A DNA stretch of 64,000 nucleotides from Bacteroidota bacterium (GTDB taxonomy: Bacteria > Bacteroidota > Bacteroidia > Chitinophagales > Chitinophagaceae): positions 186,001-250,000 of the forward strand of contig JAEYWX010000017.1 in the NCBI GenBank assembly GCA_023428755.1, given 5' to 3'. How positions within the stretch are numbered: position 1 is the first letter of the stretch; each line of letters begins with the position of its first letter. The notes under the pieces are model-generated. The model saw only the letters and a program-made list of their open reading frames with translations. It searched no databases and had not been told where the DNA came from. A program made the position numbers and the translations under genes. Below are positions 7,519-16,578 of this stretch, piece by piece.

Positions 7519-9084
7519 TTAATAACCAAAATTCTGAACCAGATTTGGATTTCCCTCTACTTCACCTAATGGAATACGAGGTAATAAGCGGAAGTCTGTG
7601 GCAGGAAGATTTACAGAAGGATTTGTTTTTACAATTTCAAGACCATTTCGTTTTAAATCATAAAAGCGATGACCTTCAAATGCAAACTCAAGCATACGTT
7701 GTCTCCAAATTTCGTCAAGTAAAGCCTGTCCTGTCAAGTCTTGTGTACCAGGAACTGTAAACCCAACGATACGAGCACTTCTGATCACGTTCAAGTCTGC
7801 CCATGCACCTGCTTCATTATTCTGACGATACCTTGCTTCTGCACGATTCAGATATAATTCCGACCAGCGTAACACAACAGTATTATCCCAGTTAGGTCCA
7901 CCATTCTTTCCAATCCATTTAGTACATTCAACATAATGACCTGCAGCATTTGCTCCCCATTCGAACAAACGATTTCTGATATCGCTGCTGTATGTTAAAG
8001 CAGGAGGGGGAACTCCCGCCGGGTTTGCTGTAGTTGGAGGTGTAGAAGAAGACGTAAGGTTTGCTGCAAAATTATGACCTGTAATTCCAAGTTGACTAAT
8101 CAGGAATGCATTAGGAACAAGGTCTCCTTGGCCTTGTCTTGGTGCCCAAAATGCATTTGCAGTTCCAGGAGCTGCAAGAGTACAATGAGTGGCTGCCAAT
8201 GACGTATTAACACCAAGGTTTTCGCCTAAAGTTGCATACCAAACCTGAAAGATACCTTCCGGATGATCCGCTGCTCTCCAGCCAGACACATAGTTCGAAG
8301 TTGTTGTCATTGATCCAATTCCACCGGTTAAAGTAATCGCTGCAGTAGCAAACGAATCTGCTTTTGCCCAGTTACCTTGATACAATGCAACTCGTGAGCC
8401 TAATGCCAAAGCAGCATGCTTACTTGCGTAGTTACGTCCACGGTTATTGTTTGACAGCAATGAAATTGTTGCATACAAATCACTCATGATTTGATCATAC
8501 ACAGCAGCAGTTGTTGCTCTCGAAGGGCGAAATTCAGCGGCAGCAGCTGCTGAGTTAAAACCTTCCAACGTAAGAACAACACCACCTTTATCTTGTGCTG
8601 GTACTGTAAAAGTCGGTATGTAAGAATAGTTTCTAACGAGATCAAAATAATAGAGCGCTCTTAAAAACTTAAACTCACCTTCCCATCTTGTTTTATCTGC
8701 TGCAGAAGCATCGCTGACAGCTCCCGCCGCCGCAAGCGTTAGATTAATTTCATTAATTGCTGCGTAAGAACCAGCCCAGATATTTACATTCGCAAGTGAA
8801 GTGTTTCTGTTTTCCCCTAAAAGTCTGGATGAGCGTCCATTTGCAAATGCTACATCAGCCATAGCTTCAGTTACAGAAAACAGATCTCTTCCATAATGTG
8901 TTTCACGTTTCAGGATTGAATAAACTGAATTTAAAGCAGCTTCAACACCAGCTCTGGTATTTAATGCAATAGATGCATCCAACGAATTTCGGGACGGTAT
9001 ATCAAGTTGTTTCTTACAGGCAGTAAGAGACAATGCGCCTGCGACAAAACAAACAAGAAATAATTTATTATTTATTTTTTTCAT
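7519..9084 (-). CDS. RagB/SusD family nutrient-binding lipoprotein
   Basis: 521-residue SusD-type surface lipoprotein that captures a substrate and hands it to the SusC channel encoded directly upstream (22 nt). It shows a lipoprotein signal (GALSLTACKKQLD), the N-terminal SusD pattern (NSLDASIALNTRAGVEAALN, EFKFLRALYYFDLVRNYSYI) and the C-terminal RagB/SusD signature (RWSELYLNRAEARYR, then LLDEIWRQRMLEFAFEGHRF followed by YDLKR). Helical TPR-like repeats make up most of the fold. The substrate cannot be read from the sequence; the absence of SusE/F or GH13 genes means it is not a classical starch locus. Confidence 0.95.
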   Translation of the reverse strand: MKKINNKLFLVCFVAGALSLTACKKQLDIPSRNSLDASIALNTRAGVEAALNSVYSILKRETHYGRDLFSVTEAMADVAFANGRSSRLLGENRNTSLANVNIWAGSYAAINEINLTLAAAGAVSDASAADKTRWEGEFKFLRALYYFDLVRNYSYIPTFTVPAQDKGGVVLTLEGFNSAAAAAEFRPSRATTAAVYDQIMSDLYATISLLSNNNRGRNYASKHAALALGSRVALYQGNWAKADSFATAAITLTGGIGSMTTTSNYVSGWRAADHPEGIFQVWYATLGENLGVNTSLAATHCTLAAPGTANAFWAPRQGQGDLVPNAFLISQLGITGHNFAANLTSSSTPPTTANPAGVPPPALTYSSDIRNRLFEWGANAAGHYVECTKWIGKNGGPNWDNTVVLRWSELYLNRAEARYRQNNEAGAWADLNVIRSARIVGFTVPGTQDLTGQALLDEIWRQRMLEFAFEGHRFYDLKRNGLEIVKTNPSVNLPATDFRLLPRIPLGEVEGNPNLVQNFGY

Positions 9085-9106
9085 ACTGATTTTATTTATT
9101 TTCTAG

Positions 9107-12100
9107 TTAAAGACGAACCTGAATACCAACAGTTACATTTTTAGATTGAGGTATAATACCAAAGTTGTCACCTGTAAATTCAGGATCGTAGCTTGGCCAT
9201 TTGGTATAGGTCCATAAATTAATACCTTGAACATAAACTCTCAATCCGTCCATTTTAAGACGTTTTGCAACCTGCGGAGAAACATCATAGCCTAAGGTTA
9301 CTTGTTTTAATCGTATATAATCAGTTTTGAAAATATATCGTGTACCTGTTCCCCAGCCTACACTATTAAAATCTGCAAGACCATTAAATGCTCTGGGTGT
9401 TGGAACAACATCGCCGGGTTTTTGCCAACGTGTGTTGTAGCCGTAGAGAAGTGTATTCACTGTTGCACCAGCCATACGCATCATTTGGGTATACTGACCA
9501 TCTTGTCTTACACGTCCATATTCATATTGAAAGAATACGTCAAGCGAAAATCCTTTATAAGACATGGTGTTGTTCCATCCACCAAACTTAGTTGGGTAGA
9601 TATTACCAATGATTTTTCTGTCAGCTGCAGTAGGGTTGTAAGTAATGTTACCATTAATATCATACCACATACCACGACCTGACGCCGGGTTAACCCCTGC
9701 CCACTCCTGCGTAAAGAATGAACCTAATGGATAACCTACTCGGATTGCAGCATTTCCTGGTAATGCGTCTAAACCATCATACAATGATTTCACTTCATTA
9801 CGTTGAAATGCAATGTTAAATGATGAAGTCCACTTAAATGCCCCGTCAAATGGTTTAACGGCTAATAAAAGTTCCAAGCCTTCATTTTGAACTACACCAA
9901 GATTTTGGGTAATGCTGGTAAAGCCTGTTGTAGCATATAAAGAACGAGACAATAACAGATCTTTGTTTGTGCGTCTGTAAGCATCAGCTGTAATCAACAC
10001 TCTGTTTTTGAAAAATCCTGCGTCGATACCAATGTTGTGCTCTTCACGGGTTTCCCAACTTAAATCCGGGTTACCTAACTGACTTGGGAAAATGCCGGAG
10101 CTATTTCCGTATAATCGTGATGCACCATATAACTGAGCGTAAAGTACGTTCCCGATCTGATCGTTACCGGCTTGACCGAATGAATACCTTAATTTAAGCT
10201 CTGTGATTTCTTTTACATTTTTCAGGAAAGACTCATCCTTTGCATTCCATGCAACTTGGGCAGATTGGAAAACACCATATTTATTGTTTAAACCAAAACG
10301 GCTTGAACCATCTCTACGTACAGTGTAATTAAAAATGTACTTCCCTAAATAAGAATATCCAACTTTTGCGAATTGTGAAAATGTTGCACTGGCTGTCCAT
10401 TGACCTGATACACCTACTGGGGTAGATGCTGCACTCATGTAACGTAAAAGGTATGTAGGAAAACCTTGACCATCTGCCTGAAACCACTGGTTTTGATCTC
10501 TACGGTACTCAACACCGCCAAGAATATTTACATCGTGATTTGAAGAAAATGTTTTACGATAATTAGCTGTTGTGGTTGAAATAAAGTTCGTATTCCAATC
10601 AACCTGATTTGATAAACGTCCACTTACCCCGAAACCATCATTTACTCGGGGATCCTGGTATCGGTCATCTTGTGTTGAGCGATAATCAAGGCCAACAAGT
10701 GTTTTTAAAGTAAGATCAGGAAGCACTTTGTATGTAAGAGACATGCTTCCAATTAACTGGTTTGTTCTTGTGTTGTATTTTACGTAGTCTCCAACCGCTT
10801 TAACATTGTGGTTGAATGTACCAACCATGTTTTGGCCTGAACCTGGTAAACCAAAATAAGTACCGTCAGGATTGTAGATAGGGTTAGTTGGTAAAATCAT
10901 AGCAGATGCATATGCCGGGTTACCAAATCCGGTATTACCAATGCTGTATGGAGCATTTTGCCAGAAACTACTTAAACTGATCGAATTATCGATCGTGAAT
11001 TTTTCACTAATCTTAAAATTAGTTTTTGAGAGCAATGCAGCTCTTTGAAAATCAGTTGGTGCAATGAACGCAGTTTGCTTAGAATAAGAACCAGAAAGAT
11101 AGTAATTGATGTTCTGAGAACCGCCCTGCATGGAAAGTTCAGCATTAAAAATATTACCCTTTCCAAAGGTTTCTTTTTGCCAATCGTATGTTGGCAAACT
11201 GTCAATCTTGCCATCCGTAGTATTCGCTGGTAACCCAAGATTACTTAATACAGTATTACGTATAGCAGTTGGTGTTGAAGCCGGGTTTGCGTTTGCCAAT
11301 GCTTCCGTTCTTAATTGAAACCACTGTTGAGAGTTTAATGATTGTACCATTTGTAAAGGGGAAGATTGCCCTTGGTATACATTCACCGTAAATTTCGGCT
11401 TTCCTGCCTTTCCTTTCTTCGTGGTTACAAGCACAACTCCATTAGCAGCTCTTGCACCATAAATTGATGCAGCGGCTGCGTCTTTTAAAATCTCGATTGA
11501 TTCAATATCATCAGGATTTAAAAAGTTGAGTGGGTTGTTTTGGGTATTAATTGAACCTGTTCCTGTATTGATTTGAATACCATCTACTACATATAAAGGA
11601 ACGGTACCGGCATTAATAGAACCCACGCCACGGATAATTACACTTAAAGATCCGCCAGGTACACCATTAGCCGCCGCTACAATCACGCCTGCTGCACGCC
11701 CCTGCATTGCCTGAGCGAAGTTGGGAATTGGAAGATTGTCAATGTCAGATGCGCTGATTCTCGATACAGCAGACGCCACATCTTTTTTGCGAACCGTCTG
11801 GTAACCTACTACTACAACTTCCTCCAAAGCCTTATCGCTTTGTTTCAATGTTGTATTGATGACCGATTTCGAACCAATTGAAACTTCCATTGTTTCGAGG
11901 CCAATACCAGAAAAGATTAACGTCCTTGCTTCAGATGAAACTGACAAGCTATAAGAACCATCATCCTTGGTAACGGTTCCAACATTAGAACCCTTCACCT
12001 GAACGGATACATTGGCGATGGGAGCGCCATTATCATCCGTTACTTTACCGGAGATCGTTTTGGTTTGAGCCAAAACAATCTGTACAGACATTAAAATGCC

Positions 12101-12130
12101 TGCAAGCATAAGCAGTTTTAGTTTTCTCAT
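9107..12130 (-). CDS. SusC/RagA family TonB-linked outer membrane receptor
   Basis: 1007-residue TonB-dependent transporter that imports the ligand caught by the SusD partner. From the N-terminus it has a signal peptide (MRKLKLLMLAGILMSVQIVL), a carboxypeptidase-D-regulatory-like domain (KTISGKVTDDNGAPI to about residue 90), a TonB-box-like stretch (EEVVVVGYQTVRKKD), the plug domain with the RagA signature (IIRGVGSINAGTVPLYVVDG, IEILKDAAAASIYGARAANG) and a long beta-barrel ending in an aromatic-poor V-x-L terminus. The start at 12130 is chosen because the 21 residues before it spoil the signal peptide. There is no STN domain, so it is not linked to an anti-sigma factor, and none is encoded nearby. 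Confidence 0.96.
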   Translation of the reverse strand: MRKLKLLMLAGILMSVQIVLAQTKTISGKVTDDNGAPIANVSVQVKGSNVGTVTKDDGSYSLSVSSEARTLIFSGIGLETMEVSIGSKSVINTTLKQSDKALEEVVVVGYQTVRKKDVASAVSRISASDIDNLPIPNFAQAMQGRAAGVIVAAANGVPGGSLSVIIRGVGSINAGTVPLYVVDGIQINTGTGSINTQNNPLNFLNPDDIESIEILKDAAAASIYGARAANGVVLVTTKKGKAGKPKFTVNVYQGQSSPLQMVQSLNSQQWFQLRTEALANANPASTPTAIRNTVLSNLGLPANTTDGKIDSLPTYDWQKETFGKGNIFNAELSMQGGSQNINYYLSGSYSKQTAFIAPTDFQRAALLSKTNFKISEKFTIDNSISLSSFWQNAPYSIGNTGFGNPAYASAMILPTNPIYNPDGTYFGLPGSGQNMVGTFNHNVKAVGDYVKYNTRTNQLIGSMSLTYKVLPDLTLKTLVGLDYRSTQDDRYQDPRVNDGFGVSGRLSNQVDWNTNFISTTTANYRKTFSSNHDVNILGGVEYRRDQNQWFQADGQGFPTYLLRYMSAASTPVGVSGQWTASATFSQFAKVGYSYLGKYIFNYTVRRDGSSRFGLNNKYGVFQSAQVAWNAKDESFLKNVKEITELKLRYSFGQAGNDQIGNVLYAQLYGASRLYGNSSGIFPSQLGNPDLSWETREEHNIGIDAGFFKNRVLITADAYRRTNKDLLLSRSLYATTGFTSITQNLGVVQNEGLELLLAVKPFDGAFKWTSSFNIAFQRNEVKSLYDGLDALPGNAAIRVGYPLGSFFTQEWAGVNPASGRGMWYDINGNITYNPTAADRKIIGNIYPTKFGGWNNTMSYKGFSLDVFFQYEYGRVRQDGQYTQMMRMAGATVNTLLYGYNTRWQKPGDVVPTPRAFNGLADFNSVGWGTGTRYIFKTDYIRLKQVTLGYDVSPQVAKRLKMDGLRVYVQGINLWTYTKWPSYDPEFTGDNFGIIPQSKNVTVGIQVRL

Positions 12131-12437
12131 TCTTAAAAATTTACGTTTTGATTGGAGCGAATATATGCAAAGAAGGAAAATAAAAAATACCATTTATACA
12201 ATTCTTGCTCCGCTGTTCAGTAATCACAATTTGGTTACTAAAATGCTGCTCACATAAAAAACAAAAAGGACGATATTTGTCTCAAAGTGCAGATTTAATA
12301 TTGTCCTTTTTTTACAAAGTATAAAGAAATATTTTCAATATTCCGAAATATTCAGACTAACGAATATTTGTATAAAACATTATTATTTGATTTAAAGTTC
12401 CTTCTTCTTTTGTTCAAAAAGATATATCCTATTTAAA
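12131..12437. other. AT-rich leader and intergenic region upstream of susC
   Basis: 307 nt with no ORF of interest. It contains the hairpin at 12262-12313. Just beyond it, minus-strand TATACTTTG (12315-12323) resembles a -7 box with one extra base in the spacer, which would make the hairpin part of the susC leader. A promoter between the hairpin and susC was not evident. Confidence 0.45.
12262..12313 (-). terminator. 13-bp hairpin with T-tracts between serine hydrolase gene and susC
   Basis: AAAGGACGATATT (12265-12277) and AATATTGTCCTTT (12297-12309) pair over 13 bp with one G-U. T runs follow the stem on both strands. On the minus strand it either ends the upstream serine hydrolase transcript or acts as an attenuator in the susC leader. 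Confidence 0.65.
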
Positions 12438-13511
12438 TCAATTTACCACCGCATTAATCTTTTGCCACAGCTCATTATCAAATCCTGACAATGCAAAAGA
12501 AGGGTTTCCCGGGTCTGAAGCCTCTCCCATTCGTACAATCACCAGTTTCTTGCCGGGTACAACATAGATCCGTTGATCTTCGGCGCCCATGGCCGCATAC
12601 ATATCAGCAGGTGCATTGGGAATTAAGGTGCCGGGGTAAGTGGTTTGTCCATTTGGCAACATGAAGCTTGTTTTTCCATTGAGCCACCACATATAACCAT
12701 ACGATGGATTGATGCTTTGTGAGGTGTTGACGCTTGCAGTAAAAAATGGCTCGTTCACGATCTGTTCATTGTTCCACTTGCCTTTATTTAAAGCCAGAAG
12801 CCCGAACCTTGCCATACTCCTGGTGTTACTGTTGTAAATGCGGAAGATCAGTCCATTGTTCCAGCTTCCTTCCATACCAATTTTATCACGCAGTTTGTTG
12901 TTGAAATACGATTCAAAAGTTTGACCGCCTGCCTGCTGTATCACATCCATCAACTTTTGAAAAACATTATGGTACGACCATCTTGTGCCTCCATCAGCTA
13001 TATAACTGAGGTTGGCAGGAATTACCAGCTGGTTCGCATCGTTTAAACCAGAGCTCATCGTAAGCAAATGCTTTACAGTTATAAGGTTCTCTTTTGCAAG
13101 AGGTGCACTCGTCCAGCCAAAACCAATATGCTGCGATACCCGATCGTTGATCGATATCAAACCTTCCTGTTCAGCAATGCCTGTGGTTGTGGCAACCAAC
13201 GTTTTTCCTGCACTGTTCCACTGCCAGGTTGATGTGGCAGAGTGCCCATTGAAATACTCTTCCATTACAATTCTGCCATTAACAAGAATCATAAACGACT
13301 TTGTATTTTTTTGAACGAGATAATCTTTGAGGGGTTGCACAGCAGATTGATTCCAACCTAAACTTGCAATGGATGTTGTTTCCCAACTGTTGCCACTGGT
13401 GGGCGGGAAATACATCGTAGTTGGTGCATCGGGAGGTTGCGGATTGGTTGGTTTTTTACAACCGGTTACTGCCAACAGCAGCAAAAACGGTAAGAAATAA
13501 CGGTTTTTCAT
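12438..13511 (-). CDS. lipoprotein serine hydrolase (class C beta-lactamase/esterase family)
   Basis: 357-residue envelope lipoprotein (LLLAVTGCKK, lipidation on Cys18) with a penicillin-binding-protein/beta-lactamase fold. Ser100-Ala-Gly-Lys103 is the S-x-x-K nucleophile motif and Tyr180-His-Asn182 (RWSYHN) is the Y-x-N motif. The third box has no clear KTG or HTG; the segment before IYVVPGKKLVIVRMG is GAEDQR, typical of esterase or amidase members and not of true beta-lactamases. The family includes D-aminopeptidases and 6-aminohexanoate hydrolases, so resistance should not be assumed. It lies between GH97 and susC on the same strand, separated by hairpins on both sides. Confidence 0.88.
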   Translation of the reverse strand: MKNRYFLPFLLLLAVTGCKKPTNPQPPDAPTTMYFPPTSGNSWETTSIASLGWNQSAVQPLKDYLVQKNTKSFMILVNGRIVMEEYFNGHSATSTWQWNSAGKTLVATTTGIAEQEGLISINDRVSQHIGFGWTSAPLAKENLITVKHLLTMSSGLNDANQLVIPANLSYIADGGTRWSYHNVFQKLMDVIQQAGGQTFESYFNNKLRDKIGMEGSWNNGLIFRIYNSNTRSMARFGLLALNKGKWNNEQIVNEPFFTASVNTSQSINPSYGYMWWLNGKTSFMLPNGQTTYPGTLIPNAPADMYAAMGAEDQRIYVVPGKKLVIVRMGEASDPGNPSFALSGFDNELWQKINAVVN

Positions 13512-13605
13512 GATTTCATTTAATTTACAAGTTCTCAGACTTGGAATTTGTATTAACGTTTAATCGGTAATGATATTGAGTCGCATACACGAATAAATTT
13601 TTGTA

Positions 13606-13641
13606 CAAAAAAGGATGCCAACCTTTAAAAAGTTGGCATCC
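13606..13641 (-). terminator. intrinsic terminator after GH97 gene
   Basis: GGATGCCAAC/GTTGGCATCC (13613-13622 with 13632-13641), a perfect 10-bp stem. On the minus strand it is followed by TTTTTTG, which fits termination of the GH97 transcript. Confidence 0.75.
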
Positions 13642-13660
13642 CAGACGCATCATTCATCAC

Positions 13661-15811
13661 TCATTTCTTTTTTTTCTTCAACGCCTTGATCATTTCCGGC
13701 GTAGCTTCTTCAAGACTGATGGCGTAACCACCGCCAGCCGCAACAAATTGCTGCAGTTTGGTTTTGTTGTTTACAACGATCTTCCTGATTGTATATGCCT
13801 GCGGTTTTGTTTTGTAATGGGCATCGGGAGCATCGGCGTAAACAGTTGCAATGTATTGTTTGCCGTTCTCTAAAAAGTCAAATACGATGTTCGATGTACG
13901 TGTTTCCTCACCTCCTACACTACCCACAAACCACTGCCCTGTTTGCTTGGCTTTGCGTGCAACAGTTAAGTAAGCACCGGGTTCTGCTTCCAAGTATTTG
14001 CTATCCTGCCAATCAACAGCCACATCTTTAATAAACTGAAATGCATCCATGAAACGCATATAGTTTTCCGGAAGATCTGCCGCCATTTGCAACGGACTGT
14101 ACATGGTTACATACAAAGCCAGTTGATTGGCCAGCGTACTGTTTACATGCGAATTATTATCGGGGTTGAGTTTGCTGATGTCCATTTCAAATACACCGGG
14201 TGTATAATCCATTGGTCCGCCAATTAAGCGTGTAAACGGCAACACCGCCACATGATTGGGTTTGCTGCCGCCAAATGCCTGGAACTCGGTGCCACGTGCA
14301 GCTTCGTTACCAATTAAGTTAGGCCATGTGCGTGCAATACCTGTTGGACGAACTGATTCATGCGCATTCACCATGATTTGGTATTGTGCTGCTTTTTCAA
14401 TGGCATATTGATAATGATTAACGATCCACTGACTGTAATGATGTTCACCTCTTGGTAAGATGTTGCCTACATAACCACTCTTTACTGCATCGTAGCCGTT
14501 TGCTTTCATGAATTTATAAGCCGTATCCATATGTCGTTCGTAGTTACGAACCGATGAAGATGTTTCATGATGCATGATCATCTTTACGCCTTTTGCTTTT
14601 GCATATTCACGGATACCCACTACATCAAAATCAGGATAAGGGGTTACAAAGTCGAACACATAATCTTTCGATTGACCAAACCAATCTTCCCAACCAACAT
14701 TCCAGCCTTCTACCAGTACGCCATCAAAGCCATGTTCTGCTGCAAAATCGATATAACGTTTCACATTGGCTGTTGTAGCACCATGTTTACCATGTGGCGT
14801 TGCTTTGCTGAAATCGCTAACACCTAATTGTACAGCAGGAAAATCGTTGGTGTACGACCAAGCACTTTTTCCCGTGATCATTTCCCACCAAACACCTACA
14901 TACTTCACAGGTTTGATCCACGATGTTTCGTTGATTTTACTTGGTTCGTTTAAGTTGTACGTGATCTTCGACGCCAGAATATCCCGTGCATCATCACTTA
15001 CGATCACGGTACGCCAGGGCGATGTAGAAGGCGTTTGCATATACCCTTTATCACCAATGGCATCAGGTGTAAGCCAGCTTTGGAATACAAAATTCTTATC
15101 ATCCAGATTCAGGTGCATGCAGGAATAATTGATGAGTGCTGCTTCGTGCAGGTTGATGTATAAACCATCATCACTCTTCATCATCAACGCTGTTTGTACA
15201 CCTGTTGGAGAAAAAGGTGTTTGCGATGCATTACCTGTAATAGCGCCTTTCATGAGTCCACGTATTTCCGATAAACGTGAACGGGTGTAATCGTATTCCT
15301 GTGTATCATAATCACCTGCGATCCACCAGGCTGTATGATTACCGCTCATTGCAAACTGACTATGCTCTTCCTTAATGACGAAGTAATTGAAGTTTTTCTG
15401 CGAAGGAAATTCGTAACGGAAACCCAACCCATCGTTGAACAAGCGAAAGCGGATGATCATCTGCCGGTTGGTTTCTTTTTGCTGCAGTGTTACTGCGAGT
15501 TCATTGTAATTGTTGCGGATATTACTTACCTCGCCCCACACCGGTTGCCATGTTTCATCAACCGTAGTTGTTTGTGTAGATGCAATGCTAAAATCGCTGA
15601 CCAGTGATTTTTTGTCGTTCTTTAATTCGAGGCCAAGTGTGCTGGGCTTAATCACTGCCTTTGATTTATAAGCCAGTTGATACTGTGGTGCGCCTGTACT
15701 TGTTACATTAAACTGTAAAACTAAATTGCCGTTAGGAGAACGCAGCTCCTGTGCAAACGTAAAAACATACAGGAACAGAAGTGCTGCAAGGCAGCTAATT
15801 GTTTGTTTCAT
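13661..15811 (-). CDS. glycoside hydrolase family 97 (inverting alpha-glucosidase type)
   Basis: 716-residue exported enzyme (signal MKQTISCLAALLFLYVFTFA) that should cleave alpha-glucosides in the periplasm. It has the N-terminal beta-sandwich (SPNGNLVLQFNV onwards), a central TIM barrel (YVGVWWEM, GFDGVLVEGWN) and a C-terminal beta domain. Three glutamates, Glu416 (MHHE), Glu485 (NAHE) and Glu509 (ARGTE), have exactly the spacings (69 and 24) of Glu439, Glu508 and Glu532, the catalytic residues recalled for SusB of Bacteroides thetaiotaomicron; the position of the retaining-type nucleophile carries glycine (VEGWN). This supports the inverting glucosidase branch. ATG 15811 is preferred over a TTG two codons upstream. 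It lies upstream of a SusCD pair but is separated from it by a hydrolase gene and terminators. Confidence 0.93.
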   Translation of the reverse strand: MKQTISCLAALLFLYVFTFAQELRSPNGNLVLQFNVTSTGAPQYQLAYKSKAVIKPSTLGLELKNDKKSLVSDFSIASTQTTTVDETWQPVWGEVSNIRNNYNELAVTLQQKETNRQMIIRFRLFNDGLGFRYEFPSQKNFNYFVIKEEHSQFAMSGNHTAWWIAGDYDTQEYDYTRSRLSEIRGLMKGAITGNASQTPFSPTGVQTALMMKSDDGLYINLHEAALINYSCMHLNLDDKNFVFQSWLTPDAIGDKGYMQTPSTSPWRTVIVSDDARDILASKITYNLNEPSKINETSWIKPVKYVGVWWEMITGKSAWSYTNDFPAVQLGVSDFSKATPHGKHGATTANVKRYIDFAAEHGFDGVLVEGWNVGWEDWFGQSKDYVFDFVTPYPDFDVVGIREYAKAKGVKMIMHHETSSSVRNYERHMDTAYKFMKANGYDAVKSGYVGNILPRGEHHYSQWIVNHYQYAIEKAAQYQIMVNAHESVRPTGIARTWPNLIGNEAARGTEFQAFGGSKPNHVAVLPFTRLIGGPMDYTPGVFEMDISKLNPDNNSHVNSTLANQLALYVTMYSPLQMAADLPENYMRFMDAFQFIKDVAVDWQDSKYLEAEPGAYLTVARKAKQTGQWFVGSVGGEETRTSNIVFDFLENGKQYIATVYADAPDAHYKTKPQAYTIRKIVVNNKTKLQQFVAAGGGYAISLEEATPEMIKALKKKKK

Positions 15812-16021
15812 AATCAATCGTTGTTAAGAGTCGGGCGTAAAGGTAAATGTTTGGACCTTTACCAAGCAACAGGAAGAGCTGACAGCGGTGAAGTTTTTAC
15901 ACTTCCGCAACTGATTTTCATCATTGAAAACGTTTGCGGTATTAAGAAAAAAAATCCAGTGCTGGTGTCAGGAAAGTCCAGTTTCGAATTGTTAAATACA
16001 TTTGAAGACAATTTTTTGTTT

Positions 16022-16522
16022 ATGCTTCAAAGTATGGGGAAAGCGAACCGCAGAAAAATAAGAGTTACGATTGGCCTGGTAATGATTTTAATTGCCGGTG
16101 TTTTTCTTATTTATTTAGGAATTGGCATACCGGTCTGGTATCTTCTTTTGGCTGGAATTTTTGGATGCATTGTTTTTATTCTTGGCATACTAATTATAAA
16201 AGCCAACGAAGCTTTTTCCGGAAATCATCTTTTGCAAATTGGTGATAAAAACACAGTCGCACATTCACAGCTGATTCAAATTGATGAGTTAGGTGCTCAT
16301 TGGTTTTATAAGAATATTGTGTGGAGTGTTCAGGAAAATAAATTCTATCATTCAATTGGATGGGATTTTTTCAAAATCATGTTTGAAGCAACCGGCGAAA
16401 TACAAACTGCTTATATCCTGATCGATCCTAAAAGAAAAAAAATCTTTCAAGAATATCTGTTAACTGCTCAGAAGAACAATCCTTTTCTTCAACTCAATGC
16501 AAGTAAATATCTGGGTGTATGA
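16022..16522 (+). CDS. small membrane protein with two TM helices, unknown function
   Basis: 166 residues from the ATG at 16022. A basic N-terminus (KANRRKIR) leads into two adjacent hydrophobic helices (about residues 14-60, GLVMILIAGVFLIYLGIG and WYLLLAGIFGCIVFILGI), followed by a cytoplasmic-looking soluble domain of about 100 residues ending KKKIFQEYLLTAQKNNPFLQ. That tail reads like a PH-domain-like membrane protein, but this is a guess. The open frame extends upstream into the GH97 start without another ATG, so 16022 was chosen; TACATTTG at 15997-16004 could be its -7 box. It is the only plus-strand gene in this stretch and is closed by the hairpin at 16530-16560. Confidence 0.6.
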   Translation: MLQSMGKANRRKIRVTIGLVMILIAGVFLIYLGIGIPVWYLLLAGIFGCIVFILGILIIKANEAFSGNHLLQIGDKNTVAHSQLIQIDELGAHWFYKNIVWSVQENKFYHSIGWDFFKIMFEATGEIQTAYILIDPKRKKIFQEYLLTAQKNNPFLQLNASKYLGV

Positions 16523-16529
16523 GAAAAAA

Positions 16530-16560
16530 ATCGGGCGCAAACTTTCGTTTATGCCCGATT
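16530..16560. terminator. hairpin terminator, copy 1 of a repeated sequence
   Basis: ATCGGGC and GCCCGAT arms enclose an inner AAAC-TTTC-GTTT stem. It lies between convergent genes. A nearly identical 31-nt copy occurs at 17935-17965, on the other side of the phosphoesterase gene. Confidence 0.75.
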
Positions 16561-16578
16561 GAGAATTCATGAACTTTT

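Noticed and set aside
12438..13511. Beta-lactamase resistance gene
   Set aside because: The S-x-x-K and Y-x-N motifs exist, but the KTG-like box is absent; esterase/peptidase relatives are more likely.
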